From NCBI GenBank assembly GCA_949592205.1, contig CATIUR010000011.1, positions 3,968,001 to 4,032,000 of the forward strand: DNA of 64,000 nucleotides, in the 5' to 3' direction. Below, in pieces: positions 1-11,870 of this stretch. A program made the position numbers and the translations under genes. The stretch comes from Helichrysum umbraculigerum (taxonomy: Eukaryota > Streptophyta > Magnoliopsida > Asterales > Asteraceae). The notes under the pieces were generated by a model that made no database searches, was not told the origin of the DNA, and worked only from the letters and a program-made list of their open reading frames with translations. How positions within the stretch are numbered: position 1 is the first letter of the stretch; every line of letters starts with the position of its first letter.

Positions 1-1138
1 TTTTTGAAAGGGTTTCGTTTTCTTTCGGTTTCAGACGAATTTTAGGGTTTTAATTTCGTATTTTAGGGTTAGTTTGGAGGTACGGAAGCTAAGGAACGAG
101 GATAATTCGCTCTAATCTTTCGTAGTTCATCGTTAATCGATTCGGTATATTTCGTTTCTTTATTTTCATTGAAGAATTTGATATAATGAATCTGAATATT
201 TCTGTTTTGATGATGAATTGAATATCCAAAGTGATTGTGTAGTTTATTTAACTTAGATTATGATTATGGAACGATTGTTATTGCGTATTGAATAAGTTAT
301 TTGATTGAAAACGGTTATATTACTCTTGGACACTTGTTTATTGGTAACTAGTTATTATTGTTACTTCACGTGGTTAATAATGTTGTTGAGATTGAGTTCC
401 TTTAATGTTATTAACTATTGATGGTCATAACTTTAGGGTTTTGATTTATCACTAAATACGTTGAGTCTGATAGGTCGAGTATACAATAATAATTTACTTT
501 AAAATGAGCAAGACAATAAGTTAATTATTGGGTATTGTTGAGTCATACCAATAGAGTTAATTATAAGGCGTTGTGAATGTTTAATGCATAATTTAGGGAA
601 AGGCACACAATTGACTGATCATCTTGTGACATTGGAACCAGTGTTTCATGTTGGACCCTAGATTATAGGAATTAGTTGGACCCGAAACGTTGGCTAGTTC
701 ATATTCGACTTAGTATTCATTGAAGAATTTGGTATTAAGTTGATCTAAAAGAATCACAATTAGATAATCAATACGTAATCAATCAGGAAATATGAATCTA
801 AGTGACATTAACTATACTATTACTTGTTCCTTCCAATTAGGATTTATTATTATTATTTGTTGGTTATTTTAATTTAAGTTTTATTCAAGTTTGTTTATTT
901 TAATTAATTGTTTTCTAAAATGTTCGCACGGAACTAAAACGCACCCCTTATTTACTGTTTTCTAGTTAATTGTTAATTTTCTATTATTAAATATTCCACC
1001 TTTTCCCTGTGTTCGAACTTGACTTACCAATCTATATTTACAAATGATCGGGTATTCTTGCCTGGTTGCTTGAAAGTATTTATTAGGTATTTCTATTTAT
1101 AAATTGTAAAACAAGACGCGCTTTCACAAGCGACATCA
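1..1138 (+). mobile_element. Old Athila-like LTR (3' LTR or solo LTR), cut by window start
   Basis: The last ~150 bp match, in reverse orientation, the end of the LTRs at 3831, 5958, 11871, 17754 and 34635: a 'tgtgttcgaacttgact' stretch, then 'gggtattcttgcctg', then a terminal 'catca'. The 5' part lies off the window. No primer-binding site follows position 1138, so this is a 3' LTR or a solo LTR in plus orientation. It is far more diverged than the other Athila-type LTRs here, so it is probably older or from a sister family. Confidence 0.6.
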
Positions 1139-1542
1139 ATGCTCTAAGTCCCCTTCCTCCCAAAAACCACTTCCAACTTTCTTAATGAATTTCATTTCCT
1201 GTTAACACAACAATAATATATATAACAACTTCTCTCGGATATGTATTTTATCAATATATTGGGTTTCATATATTTTATACAAGAAAAAATATAGAAATTT
1301 AAATAATGTCAGGTAATACATATTTTTTAATTCGACACAACATTTGAAAGTTCACTACCAACATTAATAATAAAATGGATTCATTACTTAACTGTTACAA
1401 AAGTGAAAGCTTTAACCCAAAATAAAACCATGATAAGATATACAAATACCGAACAAAACCATCAAATTGATTGAGGGATAATAAGACTGAAAAGCAAATG
1501 ATAAATTGATAAGGGTATATAAATTTATAAATACAAGACATC
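1139..1542. other. AT-rich spacer, nothing recognised
   Basis: No open frame with family features, RNA gene or repeat was recognised between the old LTR and the PIF/Harbinger element. Confidence 0.5.
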
Positions 1543-1545
1543 TAA

Positions 1546-2913
1546 GAGCTCTCCCAACGAGCTCGTCGGTTTCTCGTCACTTCAAACCGACGAGAGTGAC
1601 ATTGATGGCACGGAGCGTCACTTTGGCTCGTCGGTTTCCCTTCGTCACATATCCGATGGTGCATCGGTTTCTCGCATAGGACCGAGCGAAGTAAAAAAAA
1701 ACATTAAATGTAGAAAAAAGTAGCCGTTGTAAAAAAATAAAAAATAAAATAAAATATTTTTAAAAAACGATCATGAGGCCGTTGGGTTTTTTTTTAAAAT
1801 ATATATTTTTTTAAACTTAAATTTTACCTATAAAACTACACTACATTCACTACATTTTACCCATTCATTTTAAATACATTCTACTTACAAAAATCCATTC
1901 ATTTTCAAACACTCACCTCACAAAAATGTCAAAAAACAACAAACCTAAATCCAAATCACAACAAAATGAGCAAGAACAACTTTGTAACGATATGTGGCAA
2001 AACTTATTAAACAATCCACCACACAATCAACCACCCATTCAACCTCCACCTATGGGTTATGCTAGTCTCGCACCTATTGCAAATCCTTATTCCGTGTCAC
2101 CCGACGACCCCCGAAGGAATTACCAACATCACGGGTGATACCAAAACCCCCAATTTTCACCGTCAGTTAAATGGTCACCAAACACATACCACGGCATTAC
2201 CTCATCAAACCCGCTCGGGTACCAACAAACACCTTCCCGTCACTTACAAAACACATCAAACCAAAATTTCATACCCGAAACTCAACATCAACATATACTA
2301 GAAAGTTCGGACGAGACCGAGCCCGGGTCCGAGGCCGAACACGAAACCGAACCGGAGCCCAAAAAGGGCAAAAAAAGAAGAATGTCGAACCAAAAAGGGT
2401 TCAAGTTAGGTGGACCAACGACGAAGCAAGAATCTTGGTGGAACGGTGGATACATTGTTAAGAAAATGGTGTCATCGGAAACAATCAAACAAACGAGAGT
2501 TTTTGGAAAAATGTCTATTCGGGTTACAATTCGTTGGTTCAAAAGAAACGTAACCTCAATCAACTAACGAGCAAATGGAATAAAATATCTCACGACGTAA
2601 AAGACGAGAACGAGGCCGCGAACGAAGACAAAGAATAGAGCTCGGATTAGGCTACTTTTATTTTTAATAATTGTAAAAAAATTTTATTAGTGTAACGTTT
2701 TTTTTTTTAAAATATTGTAATGTTTTTAATTTGAATAAAATGTGTTTTATTTTAATTAATTGTGCATTGTTTAATTAATTTATTAGTTGTGGGTCCCTGA
2801 AATAAAAAGTGACGGACCACTATTGGCACGGGACTGTCAGTTTTGTGAAAAAGATGACGTGGCGCATATGTGGCGCGCCTATTCTGTCACGTTCGTCACT
2901 GTTGGGAATGGTC
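1546..2913 (+). mobile_element. PIF/Harbinger DNA transposon, non-autonomous, with TAA target duplication
   Basis: The element starts GAGCTCTCCCAAC and its other end, read on the minus strand, starts GACCATTCCCAAC. It is flanked on both sides by TAA (1543-1545 and 2914-2916), the three-base target duplication typical of PIF/Harbinger. Subterminal GTCAC/GTGAC motifs occur at both ends. It carries a broken ORF1 (Myb/SANT) and no DDE transposase, so at 1,368 bp it is an internally deleted copy. Orientation follows ORF1. Confidence 0.85.
1926..2638 (+). pseudogene. PIF/Harbinger ORF1 (Myb/SANT-like DNA-binding protein), broken
   Basis: In PIF/Harbinger elements ORF1 is the Myb/SANT-like partner that brings the transposase to DNA; this copy is not functional. 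The frame opens with a Lys/Gln/Asn-rich start (MSKNNKPKSKSQQ), then a Pro/Gln-rich stretch and an acidic-to-basic run (SSDETEPGSEAEHE, then KKGKKR). The Myb/SANT block follows: VRWTNDEARILVERW, then ESFWKNVYSGYN and LTSKWNKISHDV. Trp residues at helix positions fit a trihelix/Myb fold. Damage: TGA at 2136-2138, a frame change near 2370-2390, and TAA at 2459-2461. It ends at TAG 2636-2638, shorter than usual. It lies wholly between the element's inverted repeats. I am confident of the family and of the pseudogene status. Confidence 0.75.
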
Positions 2914-2916
2914 TAA

Positions 2917-3110
2917 AAGCAATTGCAATTTTTTTGGGAAGTATTTTATACATGCCACTAATTCTTTTTATGTTGTCAAGATGAGTTCCGATCATCGCAA
3001 TATTTACATTGAATCCAAGAACGTGCAGAGATGAATTTTATAACTACAGCTTTTGCGTAATCGCTGAGCTCAAGATGAGGATGTAACAGCTACAACTTGA
3101 CTATATATTA
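2917..3110. other. Spacer, nothing recognised
   Basis: This is the flank of the PIF/Harbinger insertion, with no supported feature. Confidence 0.4.
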
Positions 3111-3260
3111 GAGCACACGGTGTGCACTGACGTGACGTCGCCGTTCACCATCGAGAACGCCGTGCGACGGCGTTCTGGCGCACCGTGCCGGTGTTCTTCT
3201 CGCCGTTCAGGTGACAGCGTCCAGTTTCGGACGTTGAGAGCACTCAACGTTCTTTTTTTT
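3111..3260. repeat. GC-rich palindromic patch, possible MITE or transposon-end remnant
   Basis: This ~150 bp island stands out from the AT-rich surroundings. It contains GAACGCCG...CGGCGTTC, GAGCACACGGTGTGC and GGCGCACCGTGCCGG. It starts right after TTA with GAGCAC, which resembles a Harbinger end, but I found no matching second end with TTA. Confidence 0.3.
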
Positions 3261-3410
3261 ATTTTCTTCTTTTTCTTTTTCTGTGAGGCACGAGTTAATT
3301 AAGTAAAAAACGGAAAGTGGTGATCGGGAGTATGTTGTACGAAGATGATGATGATGTTGAACGACGACGATGATGATGATTTGTTGTTGCTGATGATTTG
3401 TTGTTGCTTG

Positions 3411-3830
3411 AAACACCCCACATTTATTTGTTTTAAAATAGTATTGTAAATAAAAGTTGTACACTTCTGACGGTAAAATCGCGTCGTATATACCATATAA
3501 TCGCGTCGTGTTTAGTGTTAAATCGCGTAGAGATTCCATATGTATCGCGTCACAATACAATAAAAACCCAGAACTGGACAGACTATTATTACTGCCGAAC
3601 CATTACCTGAAAAATTCAACTTTCTGCAACAGTTTTAACTACAATCTGTACAAAATTCTGTTATGCAACTCCATCAAAATCAATTCAACAATAGCATCAA
3701 ACTACTTCCTCTTATATAATCATATCAATACTTAGATAACAACTAACATGATTTAAAACATTATGTCATTACTTCTTTTGTACATTTCAACCAAAAACTT
3801 TGTCATGGTACAAAACTACTACTACATTAC
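3411..3830. mobile_element. Possible older LTR fragment, left of the Athila insertion
   Basis: It starts TGAAACACCCCACA, which looks like an LTR edge, and holds four spaced copies of AATCGCGTCG-like sequence (3475-3560). Similar AAATCGCG palindromes recur at 37385-37465 on the other side of the Athila insertion. The two parts may be one older element split at 3830/36102. No internal domains are visible. Confidence 0.3.
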
Positions 3831-5284
3831 TGATGATGTGTAAACAGAGCTTTATTTTAAAATGGATATTACCTTACTAACTACACACAACTCAGGCAAG
3901 AATACCTTATCGTATAATAGTACAGTATGATAAGTCCGAGTCGAACACAGGGAACGGATGTTTAATTAAATAAATTGGAAATTGATACAAATAATTAAAG
4001 TAGTAAATAATGGTGGCGTTTTAGTTCCGATCGAACAATTGGCAAACAATTATGAAAATTGGTTTATTAAATAAAATTTAATTAGAAAATAAAGACATGA
4101 CAAAATAATTACTTAACAAGATTACTTAATTCAAATGATAAAAGAAACACAATTGTTTAGATTATTTTCCTCAGAATCTGATTATCACTTTATTGAATTG
4201 CTAATATATGGATTTCATTGTGACATAACAAATATATCAATTATCCTTACAAGATTAATTGATTAAACACAATCAAAAAAGATATAAAGTTGTTTTCAAC
4301 TCGTTAACAGTTCAATTTAACGTTATCCACCAAATTGTATTATGAGTTAAAACTACACCGTTTATATGATTTACTTTTGTAACTTGAATCAACAAAGTTA
4401 TAACTAATCAATAGTTATCACATTAATTACCAATTATTAATCATAATTGATCCTAACCTATCAAACTCAATATATCTAGTGATAATCATCAATCAAGATC
4501 AACAATCATCAATAATGATCAATCAATAGAGAACTCAATCATAAATCGATAAATCATCACGCTAGGTTATAATCAATAATCAATAATTAAACATGGATCA
4601 TCAAGTAAACATATAAACATTCATAAAATCCGATATAAATTCGCAATTCAATAATCAAATCATCATCTAAACAATTGTATTAAAAGCTTAGCTACTCATA
4701 TTATCACAGAAAATCAGATTCAATAACATAGCAATAATCATAATCAAATGAAAAGTAGTAATGTATTCGAACCGAAAAGTCGAAATAATGATTGAACGAT
4801 TGAACAAGCTTCGATTTCTCTTGTATTCTTCCTTCAAAAGTCTCTGGAATTAGGGATTTTTGAGAGTAAAATCGGCTGGAAAAAAGTGGTGAGTGATAAC
4901 CCCAAAATGAAACAATGTGGCTTATTTAGGGTTTTTGCCGAGGCAATCCATACGGCGTATGGATTGATTTGGCCCATGGATCAGACCCGCGTATCCTGGC
5001 GGCCCGGCTCACTCAATCCATATGCCGTATGGACATCCATACGCCGTATGGATTAAAAAATACAACTTTTCATCCATTCGACCACCAATCTTCAAACTTT
5101 AAACTTTTCTCCATGTTTTCTTCAATACTAGCTTATTTTCTGCTTCTTTTCCAATTCAAGCTCCAATTAACTCCTAAATGCAAATTTGAACGAAATGAGT
5201 ATCAAATTCAAACAAAATGCATAAGAAATCTATTGAATAAAGGGGTAATTAGTACTATAAAATAGCACATTTTGGCGTTCATCA
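3831..5284 (-). repeat. 3' LTR of outer Athila element
   Basis: Its edges on the plus strand are TGATGATGTGTAAACAG and GGCGTTCATCA. It matches the LTR at 34635 closely, but with about seven differences in the first 190 bp by eye and an indel of ~13 bp near 35470. At 4945-5054 it holds copies of the palindrome CCATACGCCGTATGG. Confidence 0.93.
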
Positions 5285-5957
5285 AACATCCCCCACTTGA
5301 ATCCTACTTGTCCTCAAGTAGACTATCGATTCAAAAACTCAAAACTTTAAATATGAACGGCAAACAAAAGTGCAAAAGGACTTACATATTACACAGCATT
5401 CGGCAAACCAAATTCCTAACTTAAAATCGATTCTTCCGTAAAGCTTAGCAATCTAGAAACTCTCAATGGGAAACAACTTCTAATTCATTATTATTAGGCA
5501 TAAAAGATAACTCACTTAGATTCCGATATTGTTGCCCACTTAAACAATCTAAATTTCAGAAGTTGAGCTCAACTTATTATTATTCTAGCAGGCCTTACCC
5601 TTGATTCACAATAGCAAAATACTCTCATACCAATAACGTGTCACAATTCTCCAAATAATGAACATCCAAATAAATCAATCATTTTTCAAACCAAGACATT
5701 GGTGACAGGTCTGTACCTCAGTACAACAGAGCGACATAACTTGGTTTTGGTTTTTTCTTCATGAGTCTTTTATACTCTTTTCTCTTATATTTTTTTAATA
5801 GCAAATATAATGACGGAAATCAGGTATGTACTTTCGTACAATAGAGGAGACAACACCCAGTATATTCCCAAATGATGATAATTAGGATCTCAGAATTATG
5901 GATTATAACACGCTATCCTATAAGAATTAAGACTAAAGTCATACCTTACTAAAAGAT
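5285..5957 (-). other. 3' noncoding DNA of outer Athila element, left part
   Basis: It begins next to the LTR with the minus-strand polypurine tract (AAGTGGGGGATGTT). There is no coding frame. It is cut at 5957 by the nested element and continues at 28185; AAGAT is duplicated at 5953-5957 and 28180-28184. Confidence 0.85.
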
Positions 5958-7438
5958 TGATGCTGTGTAAACAGAGCTTTATTTTAAGATGAAAATTACC
6001 TTACTAACTATACACAACTCAGGCAAGAATACCTGGTCGTAATATAGTATAGCTTGATAAGTTCGAGTCGAACTCAGGGAACGGATGTCAATATTAAATA
6101 AATTGGAAGTTTCTACAAGTAAATAAAGCAGTAAAGATATGGGGTGTTTTAGTTCCGATCGAACAATTGGTAAACATTTATAAAAGAGTTTATTAAATAA
6201 AGATTGAAAGAAAATAATTAATAAATAATTAATCAAATAAAGATTTAGTTCAGATGATAGAAGAAATGCATTTACTTGGATTACTTTCCTTAGAGTCCGG
6301 AAATCATTTTACGGATTTGCTAACATATGGATTTATTGGTGAATTGACAAATATTACCAATCTTCCTTACAAGATAAATTGATATAAACACAATCAAGAA
6401 AGACACAAGGTTGTTTTCAACACGCTAACAGTTCAATTTAACGTTGCCCACCAAATTGTATTCTAAATTAAACCAACACCGTTTATGTGATTTATTCTAT
6501 TGACTTGAATCAACAAAGTCTATAACTAAAAAAAGTTATCTTGTTTATCAATAACCATTACCAATTATTAACCCTAACCCGTCAAACTCAATATATTCGG
6601 CAACAATCGTCAGTTGAAACTAACAATTATTAATAATCTTACAATTAAATGGAAATCAATCTCAATTAACTATAAAACCACGTTAGGTAATTACTAATAA
6701 TCATTCAATAACCAAGGATCGTCAAATAAACACATAAACTTTCAATAAATCTAATTAAATCCGTAAATCAGTAATCAATCCGTAATCTAAGTATCATTAT
6801 CCAAGTAAACACATAAAAGATTTAGCCAATCGTGATAATATAGAAAGTCAGATTCAATAACATATCAATAGTCATAATCAAATGAAAGAAAGAAATGTAT
6901 TCGAATTGAAAAACCGAAGAACATGAATTAGCAATTGAAAAGGTTCAATTTGTCTTGCTTCTTTCACCTTGAAATTCTCCAGAAATTAGGATTTTTAGGT
7001 TAGAAATCGGCTGTGAAGAAAAAGTGGGTGATAACCCTCAAAATGAAAGCAAATCAAATATTTAGGGTTTCCATCGACGCAATCCATACGCCGTATGGAT
7101 TTCCTTACGCCGTATGGATTGATTTGGCCCATGGATCAAGCCCGCATAACTGGTGGTCCGGCTCACACAATCCATACGCCGTATGAATTTCCATACGCCG
7201 TATGAATTGAAAAATCCAACTTTTCAGCAATTCGATTTCTCTTCTTCATTCTTCAACCTTTTTAGCTTCTTTTTTTCAATATAAGCTCGTATTCTGCTTC
7301 TTTTCCCATTCAAGCTCCAATTAACTCCTAAATGCAAATATGAACGAAATAAGTATCTTATTCATATAAAATGCATTAGAAACCTATTGAATATTGGGGT
7401 AATTAGCACTATAAAATAGCACATTTTGGCGTTCATCA
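5958..7438 (-). repeat. Left LTR of the three-LTR element
   Basis: TGATGCTGTGTAAACAG to GGCGTTCATCA on the plus strand, 1,481 bp. At 7081-7208 it has two blocks of paired CCATACGCCGTATGG-like palindromes, one more palindrome than the other LTRs of this element. Confidence 0.93.
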
Positions 7439-8772
7439 AACATCCCCCACTTGAATCCTACTTGTCCTCAAGTAGACTATCGGTTAAAATCATGAACAAA
7501 CAAAATATCAGAAATTAGGGACTTACATACTAATTAGCATTTAACAACCTAAATTTTACTCTTAAAACTAAATTTACCTTAAACCTAGCAATCAAGAAAC
7601 TCTATCGGGAAACCAAATTCTTCATGAGTTATCATTAGACATATAAGATGATTCATTAGGATTATCGATATTGTGGTCCACTTAAACAATCTGAATTATA
7701 GCAGTTGAGCTTAATATTATTATTCTAGAAAGTTTTTACCCTTGAATCTCAATAGCAAAATACTCTCATACAAATAACAAGCCACAGCTTTTCTCATCAA
7801 GAAATCCAAATAAATCCATCATTTTTCAAGCCAAGACATTGGTGACAGGTTTGTACCTCAGTACAACAGAGCGACATAACTTGGCTTTAGTAGATATATC
7901 TATACATTATTCATCATTCATTTCATTTTTTTTTCTTTTTAGATAAAAGCAAATATACTGACGGAAACCCGGTCTGTACTTACGTACAACAGAGGAGACA
8001 TCACCCAGTATATTCCCAAATGACGATCACTAGATTTTCCAGAATGAGGACTATGACAAGCTAACATACAAGATTTAAAACTAAAGTTATACCTTACTAA
8101 AGATTTTCTTGGGCAAATACCTACTTCATACATTAATTTCTTAATAGCTCAACTACCTTCATACAGACTGCCTATCGATACATCACAAAATGAACTATCC
8201 AATAATCAAACATTTAAGATTAATTTATTCCTTTTAATTTCCCAATATAGTTACAAGAATGCTAAACTTAAGAGAAAATAAAATTTTAAAAGAAAATTTT
8301 AGACTGAAAAATGACTAATACAGAATGCCCCTTTTAAATTGATATATACCAATATTTTTCAGTTTAATAACTTAGGATAAATATACTTCTTTTCCCCTAT
8401 CCCCCACTTAAAAATATACAATGTCCTCATTGCAAAAATAAACATAAACATAGGGAATAGAAAAGAAGTGAATAGAAATACTCCCCTGATCTGGAAGAAA
8501 CATTCGTGGACGATCTGATTCAGAAAATATACAACAACACACTTTCGTAGGCATCACGGTTGCATTTAGCGTATGCAACTAGCCTTTAAACCTCTCAGCA
8601 TCCTAAGTGGACAAGTTGTAGTCTCGTGAGGGTTTTCAGGTAACACACCCACAAAGTTCAAACCTGCACACAAAAACAATAAAACAAAATAACAAAATAA
8701 AAATATAACGGGTTGTCTCCCGAAAGCGCTTTTGTTTATCACGTCGGTAAGCTCGACATCTTGCTCCACAAC
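7439..8772 (-). other. 3' noncoding region of left internal unit
   Basis: It runs from the polypurine tract (minus strand AAGTGGGGGATGTT, next to the LTR) to the integrase remnant. There is no coding frame. It is nearly identical to 13333-14659, and the outer element has a diverged counterpart at 28185-28852. Confidence 0.8.
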
Positions 8773-9341
8773 TTAACTCAATTTCATCTCCAAATCACGC
8801 TTGGAGTCCCTTGCATCACCATATTATCTCTTCAAACGACTTCCATTAACCTTGAAAGTTTTTCCAGAATGACCTTGCAGATCAATAGCACCAAAAGGAT
8901 AAACCTTTTCAACTATAAAAGGTCCTGTCCAACGAGTCTTCAACTTTCCAGGGAATAAATGCAGACGAGAACTGTATAGGAGAACCTTATCATCTTTTCA
9001 AATAAACAATTTGATTTAAAGCGTGAATCATGCCATTTCTTGGTGCACTCCATATATAGTCGAGCATTAACATAAGCATTCATCCCTAACACTTTCTTCA
9101 ATTGTGCATCCGGAAAATGTGTTTCACTGTCACTGATTAAAACCTTTGGCGTTCCAAATCGTGAAAGCAATTGCTTAAGGAACTTCACCACAACCCATGC
9201 ATCTTTTATAGGTAGTGCCTTTGCCTTCAACATCTTTCGCGACGTGTAATTAGGTCCCTTATGCCCTCTAGTAGGACCATTGTGACAATGAGTTAGAATT
9301 CGCATCTCCGTTTTGATCGAGATTCCATTTGTCAAGATTGA
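8773..9341 (-). pseudogene. Athila integrase remnant, left unit
   Basis: Short pieces of the integrase region are joined after internal deletions: HCHNGPTRGHKGPNYT (zinc-binding region), then AKALPIKDAWVVV and PKVLISDSETHFPDAQ (part of the catalytic core with the second Asp), then TKKWHDSRFKSNC and the C-terminal DKVLLYSSRLHLFPG region. The reverse transcriptase, RNase H, first core Asp and catalytic Glu are gone. It has a one-base deletion near 8993 and a stop near 8795. It follows gag-protease directly after one stop codon. No integration activity is expected. Confidence 0.8.
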
Positions 9342-11756
9342 CTATTTACTCTCCTTTTGCTTGACGCCCTCATTCTCCAACTCCTCATCGCAAGTTGTCT
9401 CTATCTCCTCAATCAATTTATCGAATTCTTCGATGTCACGGATCTCCTCGAGGCTTCTCGTCCATCCTTCAAGAATCATTGGGTCTAAATCTTCGTCATC
9501 CTTCAAACTTTTCAAACTTTCGTCATCCTCAGATAATTCTCTCATGCTTTCAAAGTAACAAGTATCATCCACTGATGCTAGATATTGCATAGATTCATTC
9601 ACATTGAATACAACTTCCTCATCCCCCACTCTTATAGTGATTTTCCTATGAAAAACATCGATCAAAGCTCTGGAAGTGGCTAGGAAGGGTCTACCTAGAA
9701 TAATCGGCACCTTATGATCCTCTACCATGTCAAGAATCACAAAGTCACAGGGAAACACAAACTTATCAACCTTGACTAAAACGTTCTCAACCATCCCTCT
9801 GGTGTATTGAACAGAGTGATCAGCCAACTCGATGCACATTCGGATGGATTTAGGTTCTCCTAGCCCAAGTCTAGCATACATAGTATAAGGCATAATAGAT
9901 ATGCTAGCCCCAAGATCTGCTAGTGCATTCGCAATGTCCAAATTACCAATTTGACAGGGTATAGTGATACTCCCTGGATCCTTCATTTTTGGTGGCAACT
10001 TGTTTTGCATCACGGCTGAGCATCGCTCATTCATCATTACTGTGGTTGCTTCTGCCAACTTGCTCTTATTAGTCAAGAGCTCCTTCAAGTATTTCACATA
10101 CTTAGGCATTTGGGCAATGGCTTCCACAAACGGAATGTTGATATGAAGCTGCTTCAGATTCTCTAGAAATTGATGATAATGAGCTTCATATTTTCCTCTC
10201 CTCAAAGCTGCTGGGTAAGGTGGGGGTGGTGCATGATCCTTCGCATATTGTTTATCCTTAGCAATTTGATCATCTTTTATGTCCACCCTTGAATTTTTGG
10301 CAACCTCAGCTTCCTTCTCCTTTTCAGTCAAAAGCTTCGACACATGATTCTTTTGAAACTTAAGGTTTTCATGAACCTTTCCACTTCTGGTAGTCACTAC
10401 CATTGCATGATCTCGTGGGTTGGTTTCGTTGCATCCTGGTAAAGTTCCCGGGGGTCTCTCTTGGAGAACTTTAGCTATTGTGGAAATGGTTCCCTCAATT
10501 TGCTTGATCGCCGCTGCTTGATTCCGAACTAATGCTTCAATGGTGTCCATCCGCTGTCCAGACCTAGCAATAAATTTTTCGTTAGCGATCAAAAACTTCC
10601 CCATCATTTCTTCCAAATTGGATTTCTTCTCGGGGGAGGTTGCTGAGGGTTGTTCCTTAGTGAAAAGACCTGGCTGAGTCTGGTGGAACTGGCGACCTCC
10701 TTCCTGGTATGGTCTTAGGAAAAATTCCCCACTGCCTTGGCAGTAGGTTCCGTGAGTTTCCACACATTTAAATTCCTCTCTCACTTCTCCAGAATTCATT
10801 TCGGGACAATCCTTGACTAAATGCGTTCCTCCACAATTGTCACACCCTACTTGGATTGCATGGACAGTCTCGGTCACCTTTTTTATGTCTCTTCCCATGC
10901 TGTCCAGCTTGGCAGTTATGACGGCGAGTCCATCGTCATCGCTAATTGACCTCTTTCTCCTAGAGGTATCATCATCCCATAACCGAGAATGCTTTGCTTG
11001 GTCGCGAATAGCTGCCAAGGCATCCCTAGGAATCTTCTTAGGGACAGGCCCTTGAGCATCTAATTGCTGTCTTGTAGCACGATCCACTCCCTTGTAGAAT
11101 ACCATTATGATTTGCTGGTCGTTTAGGTCGTGCTGAGGACATTTATGCATCAAGTCCTGATACCTTTCCCACGCTTGGTGCAGCGACTCATCAATGTCTT
11201 GCTTGAAGTTTCGAATGTCGTTGATCATCTTCGACGTTTTGGATGGCGGGCAGTACATCTCGAGAAACATCCTGCGGAGATCTTCCCACGTGGTGATGGA
11301 TCCAGCTGGTTCATTAGTAATCCATCTTTTCGCGGCTCCCTTGAGTGTTCTTGGGAACACTCGGAGCATGACTTGATCGCATGAAATGTTAGGGATGCTG
11401 AACATATCGGCGATCTCCACGATTCTCTCCACGTGCTCGTTAGCATCGTCATTCTCCTCTCCTCGAAACGGATTTTCCCTAAGCTCCTTTAGGAATTGTC
11501 CCTTTATCTCGAACTCAATGTTTTCTACAATCGCGGGCCTCACTACTCCAGGGCCAAGGACGCTACGCCTTCTGCTCGAATATTCCTCGAGAGTCATGTT
11601 GGCGATGTCGTCTGCCATTTCTAAATCTGGTTCCGATTGATCGATGGGTGGTTCATAGAGAGATCGTAAATATTCTCTAAAATCGTCCTCCAAATACGAA
11701 TGGTAGAACAAGACTCTTAAATACAAAACAACTAAACAATTAATCCCTAAACACAA
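9342..11756 (-). CDS. gag: Athila-type gag-protease, intact open frame of 804 aa
   Basis: This is the capsid/nucleocapsid precursor with the aspartic protease that would cut it in virus-like particles. The gag domain spans about residues 80-235 (KGAAKRWITNEPAGS, MYCPPSKTSKM, QAWERYQDLMHKCPQHD, FYKGVDRATRQQL). The zinc knuckle CDNCGGTHLVKDC is at 305-317 with CX2CX3HX4C spacing. The protease has DLGASISIMP at 614-623 and ILGRPFL at 686-692. There are no stops, unlike the sister copy at 14660-17639. Compared with the outer element it lacks roughly 80 N-terminal residues and begins with unrelated sequence, so the true start may be the Met at residue 47 (MADDIANM). It ends at TAA just before the integrase scraps. 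An open frame does not prove expression. Confidence 0.85.
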   Translation of the reverse strand: MCLGINCLVVLYLRVLFYHSYLEDDFREYLRSLYEPPIDQSEPDLEMADDIANMTLEEYSSRRRSVLGPGVVRPAIVENIEFEIKGQFLKELRENPFRGEENDDANEHVERIVEIADMFSIPNISCDQVMLRVFPRTLKGAAKRWITNEPAGSITTWEDLRRMFLEMYCPPSKTSKMINDIRNFKQDIDESLHQAWERYQDLMHKCPQHDLNDQQIIMVFYKGVDRATRQQLDAQGPVPKKIPRDALAAIRDQAKHSRLWDDDTSRRKRSISDDDGLAVITAKLDSMGRDIKKVTETVHAIQVGCDNCGGTHLVKDCPEMNSGEVREEFKCVETHGTYCQGSGEFFLRPYQEGGRQFHQTQPGLFTKEQPSATSPEKKSNLEEMMGKFLIANEKFIARSGQRMDTIEALVRNQAAAIKQIEGTISTIAKVLQERPPGTLPGCNETNPRDHAMVVTTRSGKVHENLKFQKNHVSKLLTEKEKEAEVAKNSRVDIKDDQIAKDKQYAKDHAPPPPYPAALRRGKYEAHYHQFLENLKQLHINIPFVEAIAQMPKYVKYLKELLTNKSKLAEATTVMMNERCSAVMQNKLPPKMKDPGSITIPCQIGNLDIANALADLGASISIMPYTMYARLGLGEPKSIRMCIELADHSVQYTRGMVENVLVKVDKFVFPCDFVILDMVEDHKVPIILGRPFLATSRALIDVFHRKITIRVGDEEVVFNVNESMQYLASVDDTCYFESMRELSEDDESLKSLKDDEDLDPMILEGWTRSLEEIRDIEEFDKLIEEIETTCDEELENEGVKQKESK

Positions 11757-11846
11757 AATAATACAATTAGACAGGTAAATAAAATTAAATTAAAACTAAT
11801 AATTTACAGAAAACAAATTCCAATTTATCAAATTGAATCAAACCGC

Positions 11847-11864
11847 TCCCCGGCAGCGGCGCCA
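11847..11864 (-). promoter_or_regulatory. Primer-binding site, tRNA-Asp type
   Basis: The minus strand reads TGGCGCCGCTGCCGGGGA, six bases after the LTR end. It is nearly the complement of the 3' end of plant tRNA-Asp and is the standard primer site of Athila elements. Confidence 0.85.
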
Positions 11865-11870
11865 AAAACT

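Noticed and set aside
9313..11640. Several plus-strand open frames across the gag-protease region
   Set aside because: They are antisense shadows of the 804-aa frame and recur at the same places in the second copy.
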